64,000 nt of DNA from Arachnopeziza araneosa (Eukaryota; Ascomycota; Leotiomycetes; Helotiales; Arachnopezizaceae), in contig QYAI01000061.1 of assembly GCA_003988855.1 (NCBI GenBank), positions 180,242 through 244,241 on the forward strand, read 5' to 3'. Below the pieces are notes generated by a model. It saw only the letters and a program-made list of their open reading frames with translations, was not told the origin of the DNA and made no database searches. Shown piece after piece: positions 11,556 to 22,728 of the stretch. Position numbers and translations under genes: made by a program. Position 1 is the stretch's first letter, and every line of letters begins with the position of its first letter.

Positions 11556-13454
11556 TTATGTCTTACCACTCTTTCGTCTCCCAGATTGCGTCTCATCAGA
11601 GCTTCCTGTCAAATTTCCCTGCACACTATGATCCACACTCACTCCACTAACAGCTCTCCCAGCCCCTAGGCTTATCCTGCCTTTATCCCCAAAGCTCAAA
11701 TTACTCCCAACACTACTAGTTCTCTTTCCCCTGAACCCATTTGTTGGTTCAATTTCTGTAGGACCATCATCAATGGTAACCGTCCTGACGTGCTTACTGC
11801 TCACCGGTGACGATTCTGGCGAAGAATTGTTGTAATCGGGCTGGGTGCGTGCTCGTTTTCTTGTATTCTGAGAAGGGAAATTTGGGTTTGACGTTCCGTT
11901 TATTGAGTTCGAGATTGTATTAGTTTCTCCCTCGGTTATGGCACCAGAAATTTCTGCATATGTCGTCTGGTTCCCTTCATCTTCACTTAAATAGTTTAGA
12001 GGAACAACTGGCCTACTCGTTCCTGCACCTAAACTGGCATGCCTCGCACTCCGATAACGATCATACTCCTCCTTGCTGTGCTCAGCATCAGAAAAACTCT
12101 CAAGGGCATCAAACACATGTGGGAAGACAAGACTATCGACTCCACGGGCCCAGAGGAAATCCAAATGTTCGTAATGGGGAATCTCAGTAGCCACCGTGTG
12201 GGAGGGGAGTTCTTTCAACATAACATCTATGTCGACTAGAGAGTCAGAGCCGCCGAACACCAAGACAATAGGGGTTTTGATATTCCGAGTTGGAAACTTG
12301 GCAACTTTAGTGTATTTTGATACTCCTCGAGAAGGAACTATGGGCTGAACGTCATCATCGTACATCTGGAAGGATTTGGTCCTGATGATTTGGAACCAAT
12401 GAACAACACTCTTGGTACTCGTGAAGGAGTACAAATGCGGGTAGGCCGCGAGTTTCTGGGACGTGGATATGTTCTTTGCATGCCACCCAAAGAGAAAAGA
12501 AAGTCCCATGTCAATAGCTCGACAGAATATGGGAGGGTATAGGATACTTTGCCACATTGTCGCAGAGCTGAGGATAGATCGGCGGCCGAAAAGAAGAAAG
12601 AGGACTTGCGGTGAAGCTTTGACAAGAGCATCTACAATGCCGTTTTGAAGGCCGGCAGGAGACATAGCTGGTGCGAGAGCGATGAAGACATTAACTTGGT
12701 CGTTAAGGCGAGGGTGGATAGAAAGAGTTGCAAATGCTTGGGCGGTACCTTGAGAGAAGCCAATATAGGACAGCGAAGGTTGAGATGTGGTTTCGAGGAT
12801 GTAGTGAATACTGTCGGGGATATCATGGAAGGCAAACTCGTCCATGGAGAAATCCCAGAATGGAATATCTGTTGGGGATAGGCGAACATTCTTTTTTGAG
12901 TATTTATTTCCACGGTTATTTCCAAGCTGAAAAACGTCAACCGAAAAGCCTCTCAGGTTTCTAAAACAGCTTACCCAAACATCATAACCCTTCTCAACCA
13001 ACTTAAAAGGCAGACATCTCTCCTCTTCAGTTAAACATACCCAAACCTCACTGTTCATTAAGAGTCCATGATGCATGTAAACCACGTTTTTCCGTGTACT
13101 ATGCTTCCCATGGTTAACCTTCTGGTCCTCTTCCCCCTTTCTCCACGCCAGTCGATGCAGTCCTAGTAAGTAACCATCCCCAGTCTGCACGACATGTTCT
13201 TCAGCATAGTACCCGAAGAGTGCACACAGGTCAACAAAGTCGGAAGCATTTCGTATCGAGGTGGAGACGTTGGACTTCTTACTTTCCGATTTTTTTGTCG
13301 CAGGAGAGGTGAAACGATTGAACAGCCGTCTCGAGGCTCGATAGAAGAGCGATATGATCGATGTTGGGAGAGCGAGGGTCAGGATCCGGATGATGGCTTC
13401 CAAGCCCACAAGGAGAAAGGAGCCTACGAGGGCGATGTACTCGGCTCTGTGCAT
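11556..13454 (-). CDS. Acid lipase / steryl ester hydrolase, TGL1/YEH-like
   Basis: An N-terminal membrane anchor (residues about 8-40) is followed by an AB-hydrolase lipase domain. FGYYAEEHVVQTGDGYLL is the entry motif, VYMHHGLLMNSEVW the oxyanion region, YIGFSQGTAQ the nucleophile elbow (Ser near residue 217), VFGGSDSLVD the acid and HYEHLDF the catalytic His. Yeast Tgl1, Yeh1 and Yeh2 of this family hydrolyse steryl esters on lipid droplets or at the plasma membrane. A 48-bp intron (12974-12927, GTAAGC...TTTCAG) has no stop and keeps frame. Removing it restores the conserved VWLGNNRGNKYS, giving 616 aa; the unspliced frame would be 632 aa. The C-terminal 150 residues are low-complexity and Ser-rich. 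Confidence 0.9.
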   Translation of the reverse strand: MHRAEYIALVGSFLLVGLEAIIRILTLALPTSIISLFYRASRRLFNRFTSPATKKSESKKSNVSTSIRNASDFVDLCALFGYYAEEHVVQTGDGYLLGLHRLAWRKGEEDQKVNHGKHSTRKNVVYMHHGLLMNSEVWVCLTEEERCLPFKLVEKGYDVWVSCFRNLRGFSVDVFQLGNNRGNKYSKKNVRLSPTDIPFWDFSMDEFAFHDIPDSIHYILETTSQPSLSYIGFSQGTAQAFATLSIHPRLNDQVNVFIALAPAMSPAGLQNGIVDALVKASPQVLFLLFGRRSILSSATMWQSILYPPIFCRAIDMGLSFLFGWHAKNISTSQKLAAYPHLYSFTSTKSVVHWFQIIRTKSFQMYDDDVQPIVPSRGVSKYTKVAKFPTRNIKTPIVLVFGGSDSLVDIDVMLKELPSHTVATEIPHYEHLDFLWARGVDSLVFPHVFDALESFSDAEHSKEEYDRYRSARHASLGAGTSRPVVPLNYLSEDEGNQTTYAEISGAITEGETNTISNSINGTSNPNFPSQNTRKRARTQPDYNNSSPESSPVSSKHVRTVTIDDGPTEIEPTNGFRGKRTSSVGSNLSFGDKGRISLGAGRAVSGVSVDHSVQGNLTGSSDETQSGRRKSGKT

Positions 13455-14225
13455 TGCTTAGCAGTCATCATCTGAGGTGTCAATTGGAGCATATCCTACA
13501 CTGCGAGACGCCCCAGAAAGGGAATATAAGGCATGGAGGCGGCAGATTCCTGTGGCAGAGTGAGCAATCTGGCTCTTTGCAAGTTGAAGGGAGAGATGAT
13601 ACCAAGCTCTGGGTCAATGATGTCACATGCCAGAACCCACGCTCTGATTGCAACTGCTTGTGCTGGCCGTCTTAGACGTGTCACAAAGATATTTGTCTGC
13701 TTTTGGTCAAGGAAAGCGCGTCAAGACATCGACGTCAACATAAACATCAACATTGCAACCTCCAGCGACAGTGTTAAAACAACAATAATTTAGAGACGGC
13801 GGTTCTCTATCAGAATCACTCTAGACTTTCACATGGAACGCCACCTGCAGCCACAGAAGCAGGCCGGAGACGGAAAAAGTCATGATCCCGCCCACCCTGG
13901 TCGACGGCGATCTCGTTCCTCGCTGCTCAACCCCTGTGCCAGCTTCCAAAGCCGAGCCGCAAAAGTGCATGATTTGAGCTTCGTTTCCCTCTCATCCTCT
14001 CCACCAAGACCATTCGACGATCCGACCCCCTCCCAGACCTCAATTCAGCTCTGTCCAGCGATTGATAAGGCCAGGTTCTACAACACTTTCAACAGACTAC
14101 TCTTACGCTCATACCAGTACAGTGCAAGCCGCCACCAACATCAGAGAAATCCATTTCTCTTCGATCGCAGCGGGAAAGTTCTCGAGGTCAAGATCGGTAC
14201 CCACGAAACTAAAGCCCATATTAAA
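13455..14225. other. Divergent promoter region, lipase / COA5
   Basis: Upstream regions of the lipase (minus) and PET191/COA5 (plus). Part of it is open in one plus frame, but no conserved protein is seen, and it probably includes the COA5 leader. Confidence 0.5.
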
Positions 14226-14668
14226 ATGCCAAGCTCATGTAAAGATATCCGTAAGCTTCCGCTTTTCAAATATTCAAGTTGACCACCATTAACAACTTGA
14301 AAACAGGAGCCGCACTAGCAGCGTGCCTTCAATCCTCCGACTGTATTATGATCCAGCGACACACACCTGCGGAGTGTTTGCGCCCTCCCCTCCTCGAGAC
14401 CATGCCCACAAAATGCCAGCAGCTGAAGAAGGGCTATGGGGAGTGCAAGCGAGGTATGGTGGATATGCGCAAGCGTTTTAGAGGCAATCAGCCAATTGCC
14501 GTGAGTAAAGAGCTAGAGGGAGGCACAGAAGAAACAAATCATCAACTCTACGCGGGCAAGCCGGCATTTGCGGGCACAGTTAAGGTAACCGAAGGAAGAG
14601 AGCAGGAAGACAGGGATTGGAGAGAGCTAGAGAATGTGCGATTTAGGAAAGAAAATCGAGACTCGTGA
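14226..14668 (+). CDS. PET191: Cytochrome c oxidase assembly protein PET191/COA5
   Basis: Two exons, 14226-14250 and 14307-14668, with a 56-bp intron (GTAAGC...AACAG), give 128 aa. It starts MPSSCKDIRAALAACLQ. Twin Cx9C motifs are visible at C5/C15 and C45/C55, with extra cysteines at 21 and 32. KRGMVDMRKRFRGNQP is the family hallmark. PET191/COA5 proteins are intermembrane-space factors needed to build respiratory complex IV, imported by the MIA40 relay. The tail after about residue 70 (LYAGKPAF...) is the usual fungal extension. The tiny first exon is fixed by the conserved SCK.IR start. Confidence 0.93.
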
Positions 14669-15489
14669 TTTTAGAGTGGCGATGTAAATGAAAGGTGATT
14701 GGCATTGAGGAAATTAGTACCTGGAGGGAGTTTTGGGGGCGGCTTTTGATCTGGTATGACACGGGAGTCTGGGGTAAGATAAGTATGATATTAGTCTGCA
14801 AGGATTCAAGTCCTGGTTAAGCTGATTTGAAGTGTCTTCCTTCCAACTCGAAATCGGTGACTTGTGCCAAGAGCCACTTACGAGTCGGAAGTCATTACTT
14901 TCTTCAGACGCATGGACATAGCTTAGGTCCATCTTGTGTTAAAGGAGAGATTCGAGACCAAACATAGTACAGCCCAGACCCCCCCAGATACCACTTCTTT
15001 TGATGCAGCTTCCTCTCCGATGCCTACAAAGCAATATGTCAAATAGGAAATAAGGATATTCCTTGCTTTCAGATCTAATCCTACGCATGTATCTGATACT
15101 GCCGTAAGTGATACAAGTAGGCTTCGGTCTTTTGAATCTAATCCAAGGAGTTGATATCTAGGTATTATTGATATCATTCATGGGAAATGACCTCTAATTA
15201 GAGTGTAGCGGAAAGACACGCGCGCGTGTGCTGCATTGAAAGTTGACTCTCAATGAAAGAGGAAGAAGAGGTAAGCTGACAGAGTCAAAAGTGGGCAGGT
15301 GTTGGATCTGACACAGAGAATTCAATCATGGTAGGTAATCATACATGAATGAGAGGTAATAAAACTACCTGGGTAGTGGGTAGAGGGGAAGTCGCGTGAC
15401 TGCATTTATTAAAGCGGTATTTCTTAGGTTTTGCAGTTGAGCATGGCATTTTGGTTTTCCCGATCTTTATTATGAACAGAGTCTCCAAA
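14669..15489. other. Intergenic, convergent 3' flanks
   Basis: 3' flanks of COA5 and EMC1. Short open frames only; nothing recognisable. Confidence 0.5.
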
Positions 15490-18469
15490 CTATGAAGAAA
15501 TCCATCTCCCGTTAATCTGCTTTCTCCTTACCTAAGTCAATGTCAGTTTTTATTGCTGAAGTCTCTTCTTGAAACGGAACACTTACCATAGGCGCTAAAA
15601 TGGCAACACCAGCACCTAACGCTACTATAGTAGCAATTAAGCTTAATTTATTAAACCCTTTACCGAGGATATCAAACGCAGCACTCGGCGCGACTCTGGT
15701 ACCAAAGATATCTAAACCGTATGCGAACACTAGGCTTGTACTCTCCAATAAAGATGGAGTAGTAATAACAGCTCCGATACCCACCACTTCCCGCTTGTGG
15801 GTGTGGATAAGCTTTGGATCAAACTCGATTACAGGATTGTAGCGGTAGAGACCTTCTTCGGCTTCTTGGGCTGTAGGATCACGACCAACCGGTCTTCGGG
15901 GGTCGAGGATATTTCTTGGAATGCCAATAATGGCATTGGAACTAGTCAGGGCACAGAGGAGTTGGCGGGAGGTAATGCCTTGGCGTGTTTGGGTTACTGA
16001 CATGTGACTAATCGACTCGGGGATGACAAAGGACTGAGTGATAACATGTGGAAGGGCCGGATCTGCATTTGAGATATCCAATGGATCCAAGCTAGAAGAG
16101 TTCGATGCTTCGCCGAGTGGACCGCGATCGTTAGGAATTTCAGACTCGTAAAGTTCAGATATGACTATCTGGTAGCCTTTAGATGAAGGAAATGCAGCGG
16201 TGCTAAGTATAAGATCACTCCAGAGAGAGTAGGCGAACCAATTTTCTGTGAGAGCCGATGTTATGGGTTGCTTCGTATCAACTCCTTCATGGCTTATAGA
16301 ATATAACACCTCACCAGATATGGTATCGAGTAAGTAGAATGCCGCCGTTGCTGCTTCTTTTGATACTGCTGTGATCAGGACGACATTCGGATTTAAGTAC
16401 TTGTACAAAACATTTCGGTCGCCGAGCACTCTACCGATGGATGCTACTGGATCATGCGCTGGTCGTGATGCAACATGGGTAATTTCCTGTCCTGGCCCTG
16501 GATGGAAAGTCCACGCCACGACAGGAGAGGCGTTTGCTCCTGTAGCTTCATATCTCAAGCCTTTGATTACACCATCCTCACCCTGTACAACGATGTTTTC
16601 CTTTGGAGCCCATTCACTTGGTATATCGCCGGGATTGCCATTCACGCCAACCGGTAAGAACCAAGTCCCCGAAGGACTACTAACGATGACTGTACTTTGC
16701 ACTGGGGGCCAATTTCCAGGTTCCATCCTCTCAATAATTTTGCCGGTTGTTGGCTGTAAAATAACGTATTCGCCGTTTGCTCCTCGTATGGTAGCACGAT
16801 CTTTAGAAACTTCTGCCCAGATACCTTTTACGTCCCATTTCATACCAAGCTCTATTTCGAAAGGTTTTGCAGTCCAGACAACAGCTCCTTGATTGCCAGC
16901 ATCAAGACCGTATACACGACCACGCTGTGTAGCAATAATAACAATCTTGCTTAAACCAAAACTGTCCCTTGCCAATACTCCTGGCTTATTGGTTGCGGTG
17001 TCGCTGGAAATGATACTACCTAACAGCCGCGCAGGCAGTGTCGACAGGTAATTAGGTAAATATTGCAAGTCATTTAGATGTCGGTTGACACGATGAAAGT
17101 ATGCTGAAATTGGATTACTGTGCGCTTCGGCTTCCAGCGTCCTAGCAAGGCTTTCTGGTTCTGGAACCTCGGCCCATTGAGCAGCAACCACACTCGATAA
17201 GCCCTCAGTACGAGTCCAGGCTTCAACGCCATTGCGAACCATGACCCAATTATCCTCTGAAGTGAAAAGACACATTCTAACGGCGTATGAATCAGCTGAT
17301 CGTTGTACAACCTCTGAAGCGCCATGTAAGAAGGCGCCATGACTTTTATCGACATTCACGGGCCATCTACCTAGAATTCCGTGTGAGGTTGATGATATAA
17401 GAATGACCTCGTCTTGCGTAGCCCTTGTAAAATAAACGTTTGAGGCCTTCGTGCTCAAAGAGATTGCTCCTCTCCCAGGAAGATTTGAAAGTTCGTATGC
17501 GTGATTGATATCTCCATGGATGAGATCAATATGATAGACATCTGCTCGGTTAGATTTCTCGGAGTGAGTATGCACCAAGAAGTGAGGCAGTGATTGCTTC
17601 AGATCTGGGGCATGCACTTCAACTTTAAGAAGCTTTCCATCGATTTGTTTTAACGGCACCGTGTTTTGCAAGCTTCCCGACTTGGCCAAAATATTAATTT
17701 TTAGGTTTTGTTTGCCTCGATCCGTCCAAGCGATGAAAGGCATTCCAGGATTTGGTCCAACATGTAAAATATCCTCAGGGGAATGAATATCTGTCTTTGC
17801 TGTGAGAACGGTCTCAAATCTCTTCCTTCCCGTCTCCGGATTCAGCGACGTGACTCTAACATTGTAACCACCTTTCGATCCAATCAAGGCGACCAAAAAA
17901 GCGTCTTCGATATTGTGAGTGACCTGTAATGCTAAATCGGCATTCGCATCCTTGTAGGTCCATAACAATTCCCCCGTTTCCGTTTTGATCCTCCTAACGA
18001 CCGGCTTCCCACCTTCATCGTAAAGCACCAGGACATCTCTTTCTTTTCCATTCCCCTCTTCAATAATCTCTACATCTTTCACTATTCCTGAAAACTCCTG
18101 CTCCCACCTAGAAACTCCACTCATAGCATCCCATGCCCCAACTGTACTTCCTCTCCCCGATACAACTGTATTCTCTCCTTCCACAGGCCGAAGAAACCCT
18201 TCTGCAGTGTCATTTCCTCCAAGAACCTGCCGCCAGACAACTTTCCCGGTTCCAGGATGTACGGCGCCTAATACACCCAAGTCACTCAGTGTATAGAGAA
18301 GAGTCGCCTTGTCATCTTTTCGCGGCCGATGATAGAATGTGGTATGTGATTGGGGAAGGCCAAGGAGCTCGTGGTGGTAGTCGATTTCGTAGGCATCATC
18401 AGCGAAAATAGCGAAAGTCGAGGGAAAAATGGACAGTGTGAAACAAAGAAGATTGATTGGAAGACGCAT
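15490..18469 (-). CDS. EMC1: ER membrane protein complex subunit 1 (EMC1)
   Basis: Two exons, 18469-15587 and 15531-15490, with a 55-bp intron (GTAAGT...CTTAG), give 974 aa. The N-terminus is a signal peptide (LLCFTLSIFPSTFAIF). The luminal part has PQQ-like beta-propeller repeats (LGAVHPGTGKVVWRQ, YGLDAGNQGAVVW). The C-terminal membrane helix (LIATIVALGAGVAILAPM) is followed, only after splicing, by the conserved tail VRRKQINGRW. EMC1 is the large luminal scaffold of the EMC insertase, which places tail-anchored and multipass proteins in the ER membrane. Without the intron the frame would end in a non-conserved 20-residue tail, so the spliced form is preferred. Confidence 0.95.
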
Positions 18470-18974
18470 TATTGGAAATGGTGAATGAGGTTGTTTCCCT
18501 CAGTTGCTTAAAGCTCGAACTGAGCTTGAGGTGTCATGGAGCAGTGGCCCTTGTGAAATACCACGTGACTAAATATGTATATTTATGTTCAAATTTTCAT
18601 CGAGTTCTCAAATGATTAGGAAATATCTTTAGAACTAACGAGAGCGTTAAATGTAGTTCTTGTTGAGTTCCACCTCTAAGTTGGTGATTATTAGGTTTGC
18701 CAATACAGCCTGTTCACTGAAGACTAGGAATAACGTACACTCAGTTAGTCTACAAAAACAATCTCGGTAGTACTTTTATGACTTTGATGAAAATAATTGT
18801 GAGAGCAACATTATACTGATGCTGGTTGGATGATTTTATGCGTAAATGTGTTAAATAATTACCGAGTACACCTTTTCAATTACGCTGTCTACGTTCGCAC
18901 ATTTGTAATTCCAATCCGTAATTGAAGTAGAAGCCGAACGCCAGGCCTGACCATGCTGACAGCAGAAATCTTTC
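18470..18974. other. Intergenic upstream of EMC1
   Basis: EMC1 promoter side and 3' flank of the next minus-strand gene. A CACGTG E-box-like site (ccacgtgac) lies near 18562. No gene seen. Confidence 0.5.
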
Positions 18975-21469
18975 CTACGCCTCGCTCCCTTTTCCATTTA
19001 CCTGTAAACCCTCTGTGGTCGTAGGGTTGATTTCTTGCTTTGACGGTAAAGCTGCAGTAACGTTACTCACATCTAGTGAGTCTTTGATGTGTGAAACATC
19101 GGCAGCTACTCCCTCTTCTCTACATGTTCCGTTTTCACATACGAGAACCCGCGTCCTTCCGTTGAGCCCAAAGTTCTTCAATAAAGGGTTGCGCTCTCTT
19201 AGCCAAGAGGTCGAACCATCCAGCCTCGCAAAAGAGCCCAGAGCACCCCTCGGTGCCTTCTCAAACTCTTTAATTTTCTTGTTTCCATCCCCATCCTTCT
19301 CCTCACCTTGACTAACAACAGTACCCTTGACTCCGAAATGGCCTGCAACAATACTGGGCATGAAAGAAGCGAAAAGCCATGGGTATTGTAGTGCTTCGGA
19401 TTCAAAGGATGTAACCGTAGCCTTGGCCTTGGATGCGTATGATGCATAGCCAAGAGCGCTAGAGAGACGGTAGAGATTGGATGCCGATATACCATTTGTA
19501 GATGGTTCACTAGCATCCATACCATCTTTGAGACGAAGTATAACGTCTGTCGCTGTGGAGTGCGTAGAGAAAAAGCCGCCGGTGCCTTGGGTGTCGTAGA
19601 AATGTGATATCTGAGTTTCTTAGAGATGTTAGAAATGAAACTACAATAACCAAGATAGGTGAAATACCTTGCAAGTCATCTGCCCATTCAAGCCAACTCT
19701 CATCAAAAGTCGCTTCATATAAATCAATAAGGCCTTCAATAAGGAAGGCATAATCATCCGCAAATCCTTCAGTGGCTCCCCTTCCTTCTCTCCAGACACG
19801 GTATAGGATCTTGCTTGATTCATCGTAAAGTTCAGTCTTGATAAATGTCGCGGCCTCTGCTGCGTATTTTAGGTATTCTGCTGATTTTACAGGGTCGAAG
19901 CCTTTGATAACAGCACCAGTCCTGGCCAAAGCTCCAATAGCAATTCCATTCCAACTAACCACAATCTTATCATCAAGGCCTGGTCGAACTCGTTCTTTTT
20001 CTCGATGGGCTCGTAAAGCTGCCTTACTTTCCTTGATTATTCTTACAATCTCTTCCTCCTTCATCCCAAAAGTGCTTGCCAATGCACTTGGTGCACTAAC
20101 AATAGCTAAAACATTTTGGTCAAGGAACTCGTCATGCGCGTCATGTTCTGGCTGTACATTCCCATCACTTTTGACATTGAAGAAAGCGGACAGAATGGGT
20201 TCGGCCTGGGAACTAAGGACGTTCTCAAATTCTCTCTTCGTCCAAACATAATAGGCACCTTCTCGCTTCTCGAAATCACCTTTTCTGTAAAGACTATCGG
20301 CATCTTCGCTAGAGTAGAAACCACCAGCATGGTGCGCCAAACTTGTTGTCAGATAAGTTGCGATGTCATACACAACTCCAAGCATTTCAGCATCTCTAGA
20401 GAGAAGAAATCCGTCAAGATAGACGTGGAGTAGTTGTGCATTATCGTAAAGCATCTTCTCAAAATGAGGTAAAGACCAATCAGCTGTGACAGAGTATCTA
20501 GCAAATCCATTCCCAATATGATCATGGATACCTCCTCGGGCCATCTTCCGTAGTGTGGTGATGGCCATACTTTGTGCCTGGTGGCAATCAGAAGCTCCAA
20601 TTACATCAATGACGACTGCGGGATACTGGGCTAAACGGAGGAGGAAAGAAAGTTTAGCAGGAGTTGGAAACTTCGGCGCTGTTCCAAAGCCGCCGTTTTT
20701 GCTGTCAAAATTGTTGATAAAGTGTTGGTTTGCCTCTTCAAGCAGTTCAATGTCAAGAGAAGCTTCGCCTTCTCCCAAGCCATGTGTTCCCTCTGCTGCG
20801 AAATTCTTCAACTGATTTAAAATCTGGACAGAGTCTCGACGACAACGATCTTCTTGTTCCTTCCATACAGTGCCAAGTTTGTTTAGGATTCCTAAGAAAT
20901 CCACCTGATCCTCGAATGGTGTTGAGTTGCTATTTGGTCCTGGCCAATATGTGCCACCAAATACTGGTTGTAGGTCTGGCGTAAGAAAGACATTGAGTGG
21001 CCAACCTCCAGAGCCTGTCGTAGCTTGGACAAAGTTCATATATATTCTATCAATATCTGGGCGTTCTTCTCGATCAATCTTGATTGGTATGAACGAGCTG
21101 TTCAGAATTGTGGCCACCTCCTCGTTCTCGAATGACTCCCGCTCCATAACGTGGCACCCTACCATGTCAATCATTTGTGTATTAAAGGAATATGAAGGAC
21201 TTACAATGACAGGCACTGTATCCAATACTCACAAACAATAATCTATTCTCCTTGCGCGCCAAATCGATAGCCTCGTCACCCCATGTCTGCCATGCCACTG
21301 GATTTGAGGCATGAGCGCGTACGTATGGACTCCTACTCTCTGCAGCACGATTCTTCAGGACGATACTCTCCTTCTCCTCCTCCTCGATACTCTCATTGTT
21401 GTTGAAGCTGTCCTTGAAATTGATCCCATGCCCTTCTACATCCACCCTGCGCAGATGTGCAGCCATCAT
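18975..21469 (-). CDS. SPATA20/YyaL-type thioredoxin-fold protein (DUF255)
   Basis: Three exons, 21469-21205, 21158-19668 and 19618-18975, with introns of 46 bp and 49 bp, give 799 aa. SRSPYVRAHASNPVAWQTW leads into the thioredoxin-like domain. The CxxC motif in SACHWCHVMERESF is created by splicing (the Trp codon is split). KIDREERPDIDRIYMNF and GGWPLNVFLTPDLQPVFGGT follow, then an (alpha/alpha)6 barrel with GGIHDHIGNGFARYSV and HFEKMLYDNA. Family members occur from bacteria to man (spermatogenesis-associated protein 20). Their reaction is not settled, and a redox or sugar-related role has been proposed. The start is the first ATG; the frame is open further upstream without one. Confidence 0.9.
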
Positions 21470-22213
21470 GACCAAGCGGACCTCGTCCTGCGTTCTTAGA
21501 TAAGTACTGAATGAGAAGTTATCGACGTTGTAAGTATGGATTTGGTCACTTGAGGATCTCAAGTTGGCCGTCTTAAGTTCTAGCTCCGATGACAAGGCTC
21601 GTAGTGGGGTAATGTATTCCCTATGCGCAGAAAACGTTCTCACTGTTAGCCACTTTAACTAGCTATGATTCAAATATTCTAGGAGACTCAGGGGCACCCG
21701 TTTTGACCTTAGAGTGTTTGAAGAACAGTTAAGAAAGGTTGATTTGTCTTATCGTGACTATCACAGTGGAGGCGAGCAAGTCGAGGAACCTGTAGCTAGC
21801 CCAAGCCCGAATGCCACATGGGTATTGTAATGCTCTACAACAAATAACAAGGTCTATTAAGAGCAGAAACTTTGTTCATATCGGACTTCTATCGGCGGAC
21901 TTTAATGTACAATCTATATCTTTGACCAATAACATGTATACCTAGGTAACATCTAGCATAGATAGATTTAATTGCCGTTCAGCACTGCCAAACACACATC
22001 TAGGGATGTGGGAGGACAAATCGGTTGGAAATTGTGACAGTTATGGGATCTAATACCTACCTACATGATCCCCGTTAATTCAGAGCTGATTCAATAATAC
22101 TGCCGTCCTTGAATCATTTTTGGCATGAAGTAGTAATCATCTCGGTAAAAAGCGTTCTTAATTTAAAATTGTTATAAGATTAAATAAGCATATCTGAAGC
22201 ATGAACTTTAAAT
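21470..22213. other. Intergenic, upstream of the tRNA gene
   Basis: Upstream regions of the SPATA20-like gene (minus) and of the tRNA (plus). No gene seen. Confidence 0.5.
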
Positions 22214-22221
22214 GCCCTCGT

Positions 22222-22278
22222 GTAAGTGATTGCTAATCGACATCGATATTCAAACATGAGACTAACGTCTTACTACAG
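22222..22278 (+). other. Insertion 1 in the tRNA (position 8/9), GTAAGT...CAG type
   Basis: 57 bp inserted after T8. It begins GTAAGT, has GACTAAC 12 bp before the end, and ends TACAG: the three splice signals of a fungal spliceosomal intron. Its removal restores TAGCTCAATGG (positions 8 onward) next to a perfect acceptor strand. Confidence 0.75.
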
Positions 22279-22306
22279 AGCTCAATGGTAGAGCGCGTCA
22301 CTAGTA

Positions 22307-22324
22307 TAGTTATCAAATCATACC
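22307..22324 (+). other. Canonical tRNA intron after position 37
   Basis: 18 bp one base 3' of the anticodon, the usual site for introns cut by the tRNA splicing endonuclease. It has no GT-AG ends. Confidence 0.8.
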
Positions 22325-22340
22325 ATGACGAGGTTGCCGG

Positions 22341-22394
22341 GTAAGTTCAGTGCGAGATTTAATTTGTAAGGTTTACGTGCTCATATGAAATCAG
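22341..22394 (+). other. Insertion 2 in the tRNA (position 53/54), GTAAGT...CAG type
   Basis: 54 bp inserted between the 5' half of the T stem and the T loop. It begins GTAAGT and ends ATCAG. A branch-site match is weaker than in insertion 1. Removal brings GCCGG directly before TTCGATT. Confidence 0.72.
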
Positions 22395-22416
22395 TTCGAT
22401 TCCGTCCGAGGGCAGG

Positions 22417-22432
22417 TTTTTTTTTTTTTTTT
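22417..22432 (+). terminator. Pol III terminator, 16 T
   Basis: An uninterrupted T run starts two bases after the discriminator base of the tRNA. Confidence 0.85.
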
Positions 22433-22728
22433 GCTGCTAAACGTAGTCGATTATCTGTGTCCTGAGAGTGTACAATGTTTCGGAAATAAGGAATTCTTTC
22501 TGCAGGTTTTTTCGCTTAAGCTCTTTGCTTGTATGTACCGTGGGTCGTTTCCGTATATGTAATGTCTCTAAATCTGTAGCAATTACATAGTCTGCAATCT
22601 TTACAGCACTACGTTAGTTAAGGATCTACAAGTTAATGATCCTTTTCTTTAAACGTAAGTTCTATACTCAACATGATTTTAACTTCAGAAGGCTTAATGG
22701 GAGAGCTTCGGTGTATAAAAATCGTAGC

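Larger units (their letters stand above)
22214..22414 (+). tRNA. tRNA-Thr(AGU) split by three insertions
   Basis: Removing 22222-22278, 22307-22324 and 22341-22394 leaves a 72-nt tRNA. The acceptor stem GCCCTCG pairs perfectly with CGAGGGC and is followed by A73. The D stem is GCTC/GAGC, the anticodon stem CGTCA/TGACG, and the loop CTAGTAA carries anticodon AGT (AGU). The variable loop is AGGTT, and the T loop TTCGATT sits on GCCGG/CCGTC with one mismatch (C50-U64). Box A (agctcaatgg) and box B (agttcgattcc) remain unbroken in the genomic sequence. There is no TTTT inside the gene, and a run of 16 T follows two bases after the tRNA. It is read as a Pol III gene. Whether it is functional is inference. 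Confidence 0.82.

Noticed and set aside
13833..14282. 149-codon plus-strand frame overlapping PET191 exon 1
   Set aside because: The overlapping part reads PET191 in its own frame only before the splice. Upstream residues are low-complexity, so it is a leader region.
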